Positions 21,293 to 44,400 of a stretch of DNA of 64,000 bases are shown here, piece after piece. The DNA comes from Crambe crambe (Eukaryota > Porifera > Demospongiae > Poecilosclerida > Crambeidae), in assembly GCA_963924555.1 (NCBI GenBank), contig OZ004594.1, positions 5,239,563 to 5,303,562 on the forward strand. The letters run 5' to 3'. Within the stretch, counting starts at the first letter, position 1; every line of letters begins with the position of its first letter. The translations under genes and the position numbers were made by a program. The notes under the pieces are model-generated. The model was not told where the DNA came from. It did no database searches and was given only the letters and a program-made list of their open reading frames with translations.

Positions 21293-24200
21293 ATGACTTC
21301 CAATATAAATTTACTGGTAATGACTTTCTTCGTTATCACTAAAGTATTCCTATGCCGAAGCACAGAGAGGCAAGTCATTGTAGCCATCCATAACTCAGGA
21401 GGGACGGCAAATGTCCAGTGTACTCGTGGAATCAGTCATCAATTCAGCATAGATGAACTGCCAAGTCACAACTTCAGCAGTGACACCGAAATAAGGATTT
21501 GCTCCAATGAAATCATTCTGAATGAGGTAATTTATATCAAGTCGATCAGCCACTTATCATTCATTGGATATGGCAATGCTACAATGAAATGCCCCAATGG
21601 AACGGCAGGGGGACTAAAACTAATGAACGTTAGTGACTTGGTCATATCAAGGCTCACCCTCACTAATTGTGCTTTTGGTACTGATTTTGATACCAAGAAC
21701 AATATAAACAATATAAATGCAAGCATTAGCATACAGGCTTGCATCAGGGTATATATTAGCTTTCTCAATGTCATCAGAGGTCCGGGAACAGGCTTAGCAT
21801 TATTTGATGTAGATGATGAATTGGATGTAGTCAACAGCACATTTCGAGGCAATGGGTATGACAGAAGCAGTGGAGGTAATGGAGTGTATGTAGAAATGAG
21901 TTTACAAAGCAGTTTAACCAGTCAGCACATTACCTATAGATTCATAAACTGCACCTTTTCTAACAATGTAGCTGATACTGGCATAGACAATTCAATTCAG
22001 GGTTTCTCTCGTTTTGATAAAGGAGGTGGTTTGTGCATGCACATACGAGCACAGACTAGAGTGGAAATCATCATTGAAGATTCAGAAATTTCGAATAATG
22101 TTGCAGGCAAGTATGGTGGTGGTAGTTTAGCCACTTTTTATGGCAAATCTACTAACAGCACTGTAACCATGAGAGGATCAGTTTTTTTTGGAAATCGTGC
22201 TTTATATGGAGGGGCACACTATTCAGGATACTTGCATACTCGCTATCCTACACTAACTCCAATGAAATGTTCGCATGTTTTCGAGTCCACAACTTTTATT
22301 CGTAATTCAGCAACCTATGGTGGTGGTATAAGTGTGTTTTCCACTAAAACCAAAGAAAATATTGCGAAAAATCAAGTGATCTTTGATAACTGTACTTGGC
22401 AGTTTAATTCTGCTCAATATGGGTCAGCCATGGCTATCCTACCTAATGCTTGGAATCTGTATGATCAAGGCTACCTGCCAGAACTCACATTCTCTGATTG
22501 TACAATCAACTCAAACTACATTACTGATCGTCTCCTAAATCATGGAAATTCCCTCATTCAACAGAATGCCAAAGGTAGTGGTGCTCTTTATTGCCTTAAT
22601 CACGTGATGATCTTCAAGCGAGTTATGAATTTTACTGACAACAATGGTTCAGCAATGCACATGGTTGCCTGTACTGCACATTTCTTCAATTTCTCACTTA
22701 CAAAATTTACAGGAAACACTGGATATGATGGAGGGGCAATCAATCTCTTATCATCCATAATATATCTGCAGGACAGCAGCTTTCTTGTTTTCAAAAAAAA
22801 TACTGCATACAGTAAAGGAGGAGCAATATATCATGATTCTTTCAATCTCCATGATTACTCAAAAACTTGCTTCATAAGTTACAATGGAAGTAGTTTCAGG
22901 GGTGAAACAAATATTTCTGTAAAATTTATTGACAATTCAGCAGGAGACAAAAACAGCAGAACAGGTTATGGACACTCCATCTATGCTACTTCACTGCTTC
23001 CCTGCTACAACAGATATTCCTTCTTAGTATTCAATCTTACTATTGGAATTTTCAACGAAATTGGGGATTTCTCCTTCACTCCAAAAAGATTACTGGAAAT
23101 TTCAACTGATGTTAATAACTCAAATATAACAAATGAAGATAACCAGGGCTCTATTCCTATCATCCCAGGAAAACAAGAAACAATAAACTATTTAGATTTG
23201 GACGACTTTGATCATAGAACTCAAACAGTTTACAGAGTTACAGTGCAGAATGAGCAAAATTCATCCATTCAAATAGACAGAGCATACAGTTATATACTCG
23301 ATAATACACTGAAACTTTATGGCATAACTGGCAATGTTGCTACTGTGACACTCTCTGCCATATCCTCAAGGCAATCTGCTTTATCATTCAGAGTGAAAAT
23401 GCAGCCATGTCCACCTGGATTCATTATGCACAATGACACAATGGAAGAATCGCACAAATGCATATGCTCAGTTGGTGCAAAGAATGAATACGTTGGAATA
23501 GGAAGATGTAACTTGACTCTTTTACGGGCATACAGAGTTCGAGGCTTGTGGATTGGATACGGTCGTAATGAAACTGAGAGTGAAGATTCATTGCGCACGG
23601 GATATTGTCCATTTGGTTTTTGCTCACACGATAACAACCTTTTACTGCCTTCCAGAGCAAATAGAGAAGAATTGAATACAGTCGTCTGTTCTAACTCGCG
23701 TAGTGGTACATTATGTGGCCAGTGCAAAGCTGGTAATTCTGTTCGTTATCACAGTTTACACTTTGAATGCAAATCAGATGAACTCTGCAAGTGGGGAGTG
23801 TTGTTTTATATACTGAGTGAAATCGTTCCAGTAACTATCATCTTCTTTATCGTTATGTTTTTCAATATCCCTTTCACTTCAGGATCTTTGAATGGATTTA
23901 TATTTTACACCCAGGTCGTTGAAGCATTCAACATTAGAGCAGATGACTTTATTCCATTTCCAGCACCATTACAAGTTATTACCAGAATCCACCATTTTAT
24001 ATATTTGACCTTCAATTTGAACACATTAGTTCTCGACGAACTCTCTTTCTGCCTCTTCCAAACAGCTACAGCCTTGGACATTATTGCTCTCAACTATATT
24101 ACTTTGCTCTATTCTGTCATCTTAGTGACATGCATACTTCTTGCAAAGAGCAAATGTAACTCAAGATTCTGCCGAGCTTTCGGTAGATGCAGTGGTTCAA

Positions 24201-25042
24201 AGTGGTCTTTTCAAGGTGGAATAATTCATGGCTTGACTGCAATTATGATCCTATGTTATGCCCAGTGTACACGAACCTCTATTTTATTGATCACATATGC
24301 AAATATTCATGATAAAGGATCGGGAAATATCAGGACTGTTGTCTTTTATAACGGGAATATCGAATGGATGAGCATAAAACATTTGCCTTATGCCATTCCA
24401 GCTACCATATTTCTCATATTTGTTGTAATCTCTCCTTTGGTACTCCTGATGTACCCTATTCACTACAAAGTCCTTTCAATCCTCAAAATAGGAGAATCTA
24501 ATTGCACCAAAGTCATCTTTAATCCCCTTGAAAAAATGAAACCTCTACTCGATTCCTTCCAAGGCTGCTTTAAGGATGAATATCGCTTCTTTTCGAGCCT
24601 TTACTTTCTGTATCGGTTTGCCATTCTCCTTTGTGTTACTCTGAGTCAACTCCAGGACGTTTACTTCCTACTTGAGATCATACTTCTCTTTGTTCTCCTT
24701 CTTCATGCAATTTGTCAGCCTTATAAAAAACGTCTGCATAACATCATTGATGCTCTGCTATTCACAAACCTTGCTGTTGTGAACGGCATCACACTTTACA
24801 ACTATTCAAATGTGAAGTCTGATTTAGACACATCTTACAACATTCACATTTCAAGTTGGATCCAGGCTATCCTGGTAGTGACTCCACTGGTTGTAGCACT
24901 AATGTACTTAGTAGTCAAGTCCATATTGTGCAAGAAGATCCTCAGCAAGAAATCATTGGCAAAACCAGAAACTATTCCTGAAATGCCAGCAAGACTATCA
25001 TCAAGTGTGAGCATGATGACATTGCATACAAAATTATTGTGA
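21293..25042 (+). CDS. Intact single-exon membrane protein: signal peptide, parallel beta-helix-like ectodomain, Cys-rich segment, 7-9 TM
   Basis: This is a 1,249-residue open frame without introns. Residues 1-25 form a signal peptide (LLVMTFFVITKVFLC). Residues about 70-556 hold N-linked sites and repeats of the type C-x-F-x-N-N-x-A...GGG, like right-handed parallel beta-helix or polymorphic-outer-membrane-protein repeats. From residue 706 comes a Cys-rich stretch (CPPGFIMHNDTMEESHKC, CICSVGAKNEY, CPFGFCSHDN, CSNSRSGTLCGQCKAG). From about residue 830 hydrophobic segments follow to about 1212 (for example GVLFYILSEIVPVTIIFFIV and IQAILVVTPLVVALMYLVV), then a short Ser-rich tail. The topology suggests a cell-surface receptor-like protein. 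I do not recognise a characterised family member, and a GPCR assignment would be speculation. The start is the only in-frame ATG directly before the signal peptide. Confidence 0.85.
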   Translation: MTSNINLLVMTFFVITKVFLCRSTERQVIVAIHNSGGTANVQCTRGISHQFSIDELPSHNFSSDTEIRICSNEIILNEVIYIKSISHLSFIGYGNATMKCPNGTAGGLKLMNVSDLVISRLTLTNCAFGTDFDTKNNINNINASISIQACIRVYISFLNVIRGPGTGLALFDVDDELDVVNSTFRGNGYDRSSGGNGVYVEMSLQSSLTSQHITYRFINCTFSNNVADTGIDNSIQGFSRFDKGGGLCMHIRAQTRVEIIIEDSEISNNVAGKYGGGSLATFYGKSTNSTVTMRGSVFFGNRALYGGAHYSGYLHTRYPTLTPMKCSHVFESTTFIRNSATYGGGISVFSTKTKENIAKNQVIFDNCTWQFNSAQYGSAMAILPNAWNLYDQGYLPELTFSDCTINSNYITDRLLNHGNSLIQQNAKGSGALYCLNHVMIFKRVMNFTDNNGSAMHMVACTAHFFNFSLTKFTGNTGYDGGAINLLSSIIYLQDSSFLVFKKNTAYSKGGAIYHDSFNLHDYSKTCFISYNGSSFRGETNISVKFIDNSAGDKNSRTGYGHSIYATSLLPCYNRYSFLVFNLTIGIFNEIGDFSFTPKRLLEISTDVNNSNITNEDNQGSIPIIPGKQETINYLDLDDFDHRTQTVYRVTVQNEQNSSIQIDRAYSYILDNTLKLYGITGNVATVTLSAISSRQSALSFRVKMQPCPPGFIMHNDTMEESHKCICSVGAKNEYVGIGRCNLTLLRAYRVRGLWIGYGRNETESEDSLRTGYCPFGFCSHDNNLLLPSRANREELNTVVCSNSRSGTLCGQCKAGNSVRYHSLHFECKSDELCKWGVLFYILSEIVPVTIIFFIVMFFNIPFTSGSLNGFIFYTQVVEAFNIRADDFIPFPAPLQVITRIHHFIYLTFNLNTLVLDELSFCLFQTATALDIIALNYITLLYSVILVTCILLAKSKCNSRFCRAFGRCSGSKWSFQGGIIHGLTAIMILCYAQCTRTSILLITYANIHDKGSGNIRTVVFYNGNIEWMSIKHLPYAIPATIFLIFVVISPLVLLMYPIHYKVLSILKIGESNCTKVIFNPLEKMKPLLDSFQGCFKDEYRFFSSLYFLYRFAILLCVTLSQLQDVYFLLEIILLFVLLLHAICQPYKKRLHNIIDALLFTNLAVVNGITLYNYSNVKSDLDTSYNIHISSWIQAILVVTPLVVALMYLVVKSILCKKILSKKSLAKPETIPEMPARLSSSVSMMTLHTKLL

Positions 25043-25286
25043 TCATAATAGCAAGTAGTAACTCATTTAGCTTTAATTTCATTATCTTAGTATGTGGAGC
25101 TCAGCGGTTATATCTCCACCAACTACTTTACGCTATCACATAATTAACCCTTTACCAAATATGATTACCATATATGGTAAAGTGTCAACTGCACCACTGT
25201 ACTGACGTTTAACGTAACGACGTACATGAACTGTAGTTTACGCCTAGTCATACCCTTTACCAACTCAAAGGGTCACGACGAGAAAG
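25043..25286. other. Intergenic region upstream of the first SRCR gene
   Basis: It contains a short hairpin, ctttaccaaatatgattacc and then atatatggtaaag, at about 25148-25184. It lacks the cacatgcgc/cacgcctaca block found before the other SRCR genes. Confidence 0.4.
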
Positions 25287-31004
<5,718 letters not shown>

Positions 31005-31114
31005 TCTCATATGGTTGGAGCAAGTAAAGTCAAAGTTTTACTGTCAGAGAAACTTTTTTCATATTAGCTAGCTTGCATCAGTTTTTTAATCCAATTTTTA
31101 AATTATGTTTTTAA

Positions 31115-31632
31115 TTATCCCTTCTGCACGTACATGCACATGTGATTACCCATGCCTACACACAATCCTGTGCTGATACCAATGGAGGTAATATTATAGT
31201 TACTGCTGTGTGTTTCTCGACCATTTGTTTCCATTATCATGGCATACATGGTAATGAGATGCTATACATAGCAATTAACTATTATACCATAACTATATAC
31301 CAGCTACTTCTTTGATACTTCAGGAACTAGTGTTGTAGCATACTAGCTATCTATGGTTATACTCTTAGTACTAGCTAAAGCATCGGGGTGTAGGAGGTTT
31401 AGGTTCTCATACTGCTCATTAGTGGAGGAATCATAGTGACCATATGTGTGCGTTAGTAAAAATTTGTATGTTCACTCGCCAACTGTTATTGACATATGTA
31501 CCAGTTCCAACCCATTTTACCAGAGGGCTGCCACTTGGACACAAAACTTGAAGGTATGTATTATAGGCTAGCTAAACCTTCAACAATCTTGACATGTCCT
31601 TTTTCTTTACAGTTTTTTTACCCTGTCTGATC
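31115..31632 (+). pseudogene. Relic of an SRCR gene: decayed promoter, signal exon and TM exon
   Basis: This stretch follows gene A directly. It contains, in order, a mutated copy of the shared promoter block (ctgcacgtacatgcac; catgcctacacacaatcc), a signal exon with a stop (gtaatattatag, then tgtgtttctcgaccatttg), a TM exon with a stop after ctgctcat (tag, about 31420) and loss of frame, and a terminal segment at 31611-31630. No SRCR exon is left between the signal and TM pieces. Confidence 0.65.
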
Positions 31633-31709
31633 TAAAATGGTGGAGCAAAATTGTTATCAGAGAAATTTTACATCAATCAACTTCAAGCTAGTTCATTATT
31701 AAAATCATT

Positions 31710-31798
31710 ATCTTTCTGCACATGCGCATAATAATCGCCCATACAGTACAGCTATAGACTATACTACGTACTGTTGACCAGCTGTATAGCTGTCGGCA
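31710..31798 (+). promoter_or_regulatory. Shared upstream block of SRCR gene B
   Basis: It contains tctgcacatgcgcata, the block that also precedes genes C, D and F at the same distance from the signal-peptide ATG. The second half (cacgcctaca) is less well kept here. The palindromic tgcgca core resembles NRF-1-type sites. Promoter function is inferred from its conserved position. Confidence 0.5.
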
Positions 31799-38391
<6,593 letters not shown>

Positions 38392-38482
38392 TCTCAATGG
38401 TTGGAAGTCAAAGTTTATAGTCAGAAAACTTTTTTCGTATTACATGTAACTTTTAAAAAAAAATTTTTTTAATAATTATTAT

Positions 38483-38566
38483 CCCGTCTGCACATGCGCA
38501 TGTGATTAGCCACGCCTATACACAATCCAATGCATGGAGGTGATGGTGATATGATATTATGGTGAT
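38483..38566 (+). promoter_or_regulatory. Shared upstream block of SRCR gene C
   Basis: cgtctgcacatgcgcatgtg and gattagccacgcctatacac, ending just before the signal-peptide ATG at 38567. The whole gap between the stop of gene B (38391) and this ATG is 175 bp. Confidence 0.55.
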
Positions 38567-41281
38567 ATGATATTATGGATCAGAATCGTTACTGCCGTGT
38601 GCTTCTCGACCGTTTGCTTCCGTTGCCGCGGTGTACATGGTAAGAATGAGATGCTATATACCAGCTAAGTTTACTTAAACTTTCTACAGCTACAAATCAT
38701 CGGGAGATATGATTAGGACATCTTATTTAGCATTCTAATCAGTACTAGTGCTATAGCTAGGTGTCCGGAGATAATTATTAGAGGCTATTTTCACTCTTTC
38801 AGGATGAGCTCCCTCCATGGGGGTTTCCAATATGATGACTAGCTACATACTTATTAATAGTACATAGTTCCCAAACTAACTTCAGAGACACTAAATTCTA
38901 CCACAAGCCACGCCCACTTTGAAGTCCCGCCCCCAGTACCACGCCCATATACTGGCCACTGACTGGACAGTTCTGAGAACTAGAACTGAATGGACAGAAG
39001 GTGGACTCAAGAACTGGATAGACTGAAGAATGATATTAGATAGAACCGAAGTTTTCATCAGCAGCTGTAATTATGCACTAGCTGTTGATGATACATGTCT
39101 GAGTGCTGTGCAGTGTGGTGCATTCATTAGTGACTCTGGTTATGCTGTTAAGTAGTAGCGCTGCTGGTACTAATTGACTTTGTAAAGAAGTTTCTAGGAC
39201 AAACAATAGGCAGTTTACACTTCTGTGGTGGGACAGGACAGAGCTGATAAATCCAGGACTGTCCCAGATATTTCGGGACATGTTAGTATTTAGCCTCCTA
39301 CCTTTGACACAGTCCTGTAACAGTAAGATGGCAGGGTAATTCCAGGACTTGCATGAGCTCTACTAGCTATCATGGTAGATTATATTCTCCCAACTTGGAG
39401 CTCAGAAATCTCACTAGTTGTTTAATTGTCTTAATGATTGGGAGAGAATGTACTTCAGAACATAGCTCTTGTTACAGTGACATCACATACAAAGAGATGT
39501 ATTAGCTAAATCATTTCGCCCCAGCAGAGAAGAAGTTTCATTATAAGTTTGGTTACTATTGTAGGTCAAACACTTGGAGATCAGAGGTTAGTGGATAACT
39601 CTGGCAGCAGTGAAACGAATGCCGGGCGGCTTGAGGTGTTTTTGAATGGAAGATGGGGGGCTGTGTGTGAGCTTAGATTTGGTCTTCATGAAGCTGATGT
39701 AGCTTGCAGATTTATGGCATTTGGGTATGCTGATTCTTTCAGTGATATGTGTCGATTTTAGGGTGAGTGATCCATTTGTGTGTGTGTGCGTGCACATGAT
39801 CAGTGGCTTGAGCAAGCTCAAATCAACTACATGCCATCATTTCATGTAGTCTTGCTTGTGGGACCCACAATCCATTGGTTATCCCAGGATACATTACATT
39901 ATGGTCTATAGCTAATACTATAAAATGTGGACATTACTTTAGGAGGTATGCTGACAGCAAGAAATCCTTCATCTGGACGTTTGGAGGTGTACTGGATGGG
40001 ACAATGGGGGACAGTGAACAGTGACTTATTCATATACACCGAAGCTCAAGTAGCATGTAGACAGCTCGGATTTGACTCTTATACTGATCATGGCTCTGTA
40101 GCTTCCCTAGGGTAAGCTAATAATCACCTGTGTCACCTTTTAAACCCAAAGGGGTCTGGTTGGGTTCTCATCTAATCAGAATCTCACATAATCTGCCCCA
40201 CAGAAGTGTGTTTTATTATATACTCAGTTGATGAAGCACCTTTAAAAGTATTGTTTCATTCCTAGAATCAGGAGTGAAATCCTGTCATCCCTAGCTAGTA
40301 TGAATTCGAATGCTGACCTGCTGTTCTGTTATTGCAGTCTTTGAGATGAAAATACACAACTATCATAATAATTTTGGTGATTTTAGATTTCCCCCTGCTT
40401 CTTCTTCAACTCCAACTTGGTTTACTTATCTAAACTGTAATGGTTCTGAGCAAACATTGATGGAATGCAGCCAACGGAACTTTTGAATAATGATAAGTCT
40501 CCATATGACTTTGATCATAGTCAAGATGTGGCCTTAATCTGTTCAAGTAAGTTCCATCTTCAACTGGAGGAATAAGTTTATGGACCAGTGATAGCTAATG
40601 CACACCTCTCTACAATGGACGAGATGTTTTGGTCCCAACTTGTCTGTTATTGAGAGGTTCCACTCCACACCTTCCTTAGTGCTTGTGTGAGAGGGTTGCA
40701 GTAATGTGTCTCTCTGCCTGCCTGATCTATCTATTCTCTACACCTTCCTTAGTGCATCTGTGATAGGGTTGCAGTAGTGTGTCTCTCTGCCTGCCTGATC
40801 TATCTATTCTAGTACTGGAACTTCAATGGAGTCTACACGTATTTTTTTAAAGGGCTTAAAGCAAATTTCTACATGCAATAATTATTGATCTAGCTAGTTG
40901 GATCACAGGCATACAAAACTTTTTGTTCAGATGTGTGCTATGTAATAATTCTATATGTGATTATGCATTTATATAACACAGAGACAACTCCATCACCTTC
41001 AAACCCAATGAACCTGATTGGGGCCATTGTAGGAGGTGTGGTAGGGGGTGTTGCTCTCATTCTGCTCGTTATCGGAGGGATCATAATGGGCGTGTGTGTG
41101 TGCAATACTAAAAACTTGTGCGCTCATTCGCCTACTGGTGTCACACAATCAGCATATGTACCAGTTCCAACCCATTCACCAGAGGGCTTGGACACAAAAC
41201 TTGAAGGTATATTAAACTAGCTGGCTAGACCTTGACTATGTCCACTTCCTTTTCTCTACAGCAAAAGATTACCCTGTCTGA
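38567..41281 (+). pseudogene. Broken SRCR gene C
   Basis: Pieces: signal exon 38567-38639 ([15 protein letters not shown], intact), SRCR exon 39565-39762, SRCR exon 39943-40111, second-half exon 40387-40545, TM exon 40982-41205 and terminal exon 41262-41281 (KDYPV). Lesions: exon 39565-39762 has two extra bases near its end compared with gene F (gatatgtgtcgattttagg against gatgtgtcaactttagg), giving a stop. Exon 39943 lacks about seven codons of its first strand. Exon 40387 has lost one base, giving a tga after cggaacttt. The second half of the first SRCR domain is missing altogether. The TM exon is still open (GAIVGGVVGGVALILLVIGG), so a short spliced form cannot be excluded. Confidence 0.7.
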
Positions 41282-41368
41282 TCTCAATGCTTGGAGCAAG
41301 TTGTCAGAGAAATTTTTTTTATAGCTACTCCTCCATCAGTCTATTTATTTTTTAATCAAAATTAATTA

Positions 41369-41463
41369 TCCCGTCTGCACATGCGCGCATGCTAATTATG
41401 GCCAGCTAGCCCCGCCTACACATAATCAATATTATGATATACTGTGTATAGTAGTAGATAGCA
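41369..41463 (+). promoter_or_regulatory. Shared upstream block of SRCR gene D
   Basis: ccgtctgcacatgcgcgcat (41371-41390) and cccgcctacacataatcaat (41411-41430), about 35-90 bp before the ATG at 41464. Also conserved before genes C and F. Confidence 0.6.
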
Positions 41464-44400
41464 ATGAAGCTGATGTTCTGGATCAGAATCGTTACTATCG
41501 TGTGCTTCTCGACCGTTTGCTTCCATTGTCCCGGCGTACATGGTAAGAATGAGGTGTACCAGCTACGTACTTTCAAGAACTAGTGTTTATACTCGCGCGT
41601 TGTAACTATCGTCGGGAGAGTATCAAGCTAGACTTGTATTGGTAGCATTTAATAAATCAGTACTTGAGACATTGGAGGGTCGTAAGTATTCAACCGTAGC
41701 TAGATACAAGCTATAAACCGCTACTCTTGAATCCCACCCATGAGGGTTTTCCATATTAGTTTTTCTTCTAGCTACCTTTGACACAGCCCTGTATTAAACA
41801 GGAAGATATTTAAAACTAGGGTAATTTTGGACAGCTCAAGGACTTGTATAAACTCTGTTTTGATTCTACTGTCAACTCTCCCAACTTGGATCTATAATTT
41901 TCAGTTTACTTTTTAACTAACACCTTGACCAAATTCAGACTTGTCATTTCATGTTGTCATTTCTGTTCTCATTCCCTCCCTCCTTCTCAAAGTCCCTCCT
42001 CCATACATCTCTCTTAACCTCCTACCTTCACCTATATATCATAGGCGGAGGAAGACATTATGGGCAATAACCTCTGTTTTCTCTCCCTCCCTCTTTAATC
42101 CTCATCCTTCAATTCTGAGTCTCTCCTATCTTAACCTCTATCTTATCTCCATCCCTGCCTTTTCCTTCCTATCCCTATAATATAATTAATATAATAATTC
42201 ATAATTCATTTTTCCCCTTCGATTATAACCAGCTGCTGGGGCGCTGCGACTTGCACCACATTTCAATTCATCCGGTCGTCTGGAGATTAATGTCAATGGG
42301 AAGTGGGGGACATTTTGTATCTATGGCTTCCAGCATGCAAATGCTGTACAAGCATGCAAGCAACTTGGCTATACCACTGCTCTCTCCTATTCAGATGCTG
42401 GTTCTTTGAGGTGAGTGCAGCACAACTGTCTTACAAGAATTCAACACTGGTAGATTAGAACTGGTGAGGCATTATACCAGAACTAGCTTTACAGTTCATA
42501 TGGAGACTGAACACTAACATATTTGATGAACTGTGTGCTACTTAAGTTAATGTATACAGGATGTAGGAAAAGACACTTATTGATAGCCTAGGTGACATGA
42601 CATCCTGTCATATAATTATATCCTGTACCCTCAGCTTCCTGTTCTATTGATGGTGGTTCATATCCATAAGATAATCCACTCATAATTATTATGGAGGCTG
42701 GATAGGGCTTGAATGTATGCATTTCCATTTCATTTCTCCTACATACTACATGGACTACATACATACCTACATACGTGCATAGTGTTAACATGGTAGAGTA
42801 AGCTCAGTTCTCTACTTTATATTGCAACACACGCACGCACATGCAGGTACTGGTTCCAACCAGTTCCTAGTGGCACTCCAATCTGGAAACTGAGAACGTT
42901 TTGTAATGGGGAACTTATGAATTGTTTGACCTATCCCAACGCTTCCTCAAGTCCACCTTGTAGTCATGTCAATGAGGAGAGCTCCACTGATGTCATCCTC
43001 AGTTGTGCAACACGTAAGTTTGCTCATGCCAAGTGTGTTGCTATAGCGATTATTAATGTACCCAAGGGAATGTAGGAAGGGGGTGAGGTGGGGGCAGTGT
43101 CCCTCTGTAGGTACAGAATGCTGCAAGGCTCTCATGAATACTTTAACAAAACTGTTATGGGATTCATGATTGTGTTAATAATTATGTGTTAAACTAAACC
43201 AGGGAGACCAACTCTCATTTCTACAAAATCATAAAAAGCATAATATATGAAATGGCTTCCCCCTTCTCCAAAATCTGTAATCTTATTCTTTCTTGTGTTT
43301 CAGCGGTGAGTGATCTGCTAAGGTTAGTGTCCACTACTGGGAGGATGTCTAACATCTCCTCGGGTCGCCTGGAGGCCTTGGTTGATGGACGCTGGGGAAC
43401 AGTGTGCAGTTCAGGGTTTGATTCCAATGCTGCCATGGTGGCCTGTCGACAGCTGGGCTTTGCTGATGTCACTACTTATGGTTTAATCAACGAATTGGGG
43501 TGAGCAGGGGGTGTAAAGTCACTACTTGGGGTGAGCAGGAGGTGTAGTCACTCAATACATACATACATACATACTATACATATCCCTACAGGTCAGTAGT
43601 TGTAAACACATTGTAATGTGGTTGTAAACACATTTTGTGAAGAATTTCGACATTGTATAAATTATAGGTTTACTGAGGCCAGTTCTTCGACTCCTGTGTC
43701 TATCCAGGGAGTTGAATGCAGTCCTTATGGGACCAATCTCCTTCAGTGCTCCAGACGCTATGAGACTGAGTACTGTAGTCATTCTAGAGACATCGCCATT
43801 GTTTGTCTACACTGTATGTACTTGCTACAGTGTAGTGCATGGTGTGCTTGTTACAATGTAGTGTGCTTATTACAGTGCTTGCAGTGTGCTTGTTGCAATG
43901 CAATATGCTTACTACAGTGTGGTGTGCTTATTACAGTGTAGTGTGTGGTCATTACAGTGTGGTGTGCTTGTTAGAGTGTGGTGTGCTTGTTACAGTGTAG
44001 TGTGAGGTGTGCTTGTTAATAATTGTGTTTGTAGTAGTAGTGACCCTGTACCTATCGATTATGTTTTTACAGATGGAGCACTGAGGTTGGTGTATGCACC
44101 TCAAAATCAAGGGAACTCGCCTGTGTCTTCCGGTTTCCAGCAGTCGTCAGGACGCCTGGAGATCTATCTCAACAATGAGTGGGGGACAGTTTCCAGTTAC
44201 AGCTTCAGCAACTATGAAGCTGACCCAGCATGCAGGCAACTTGGATTCGCTCGTTCTGAGAGATATGGTTACGTCAGAGAAATCGGGTATGTCTAATCAT
44301 TGATGACACATTCAGAACTTAGAAAAGTCCCTATAATTGCTAGGAAATAAGTAATTTATCTGACCTCTTCAGATTTCTTTCAGAGGTTTCTACATTTCAG

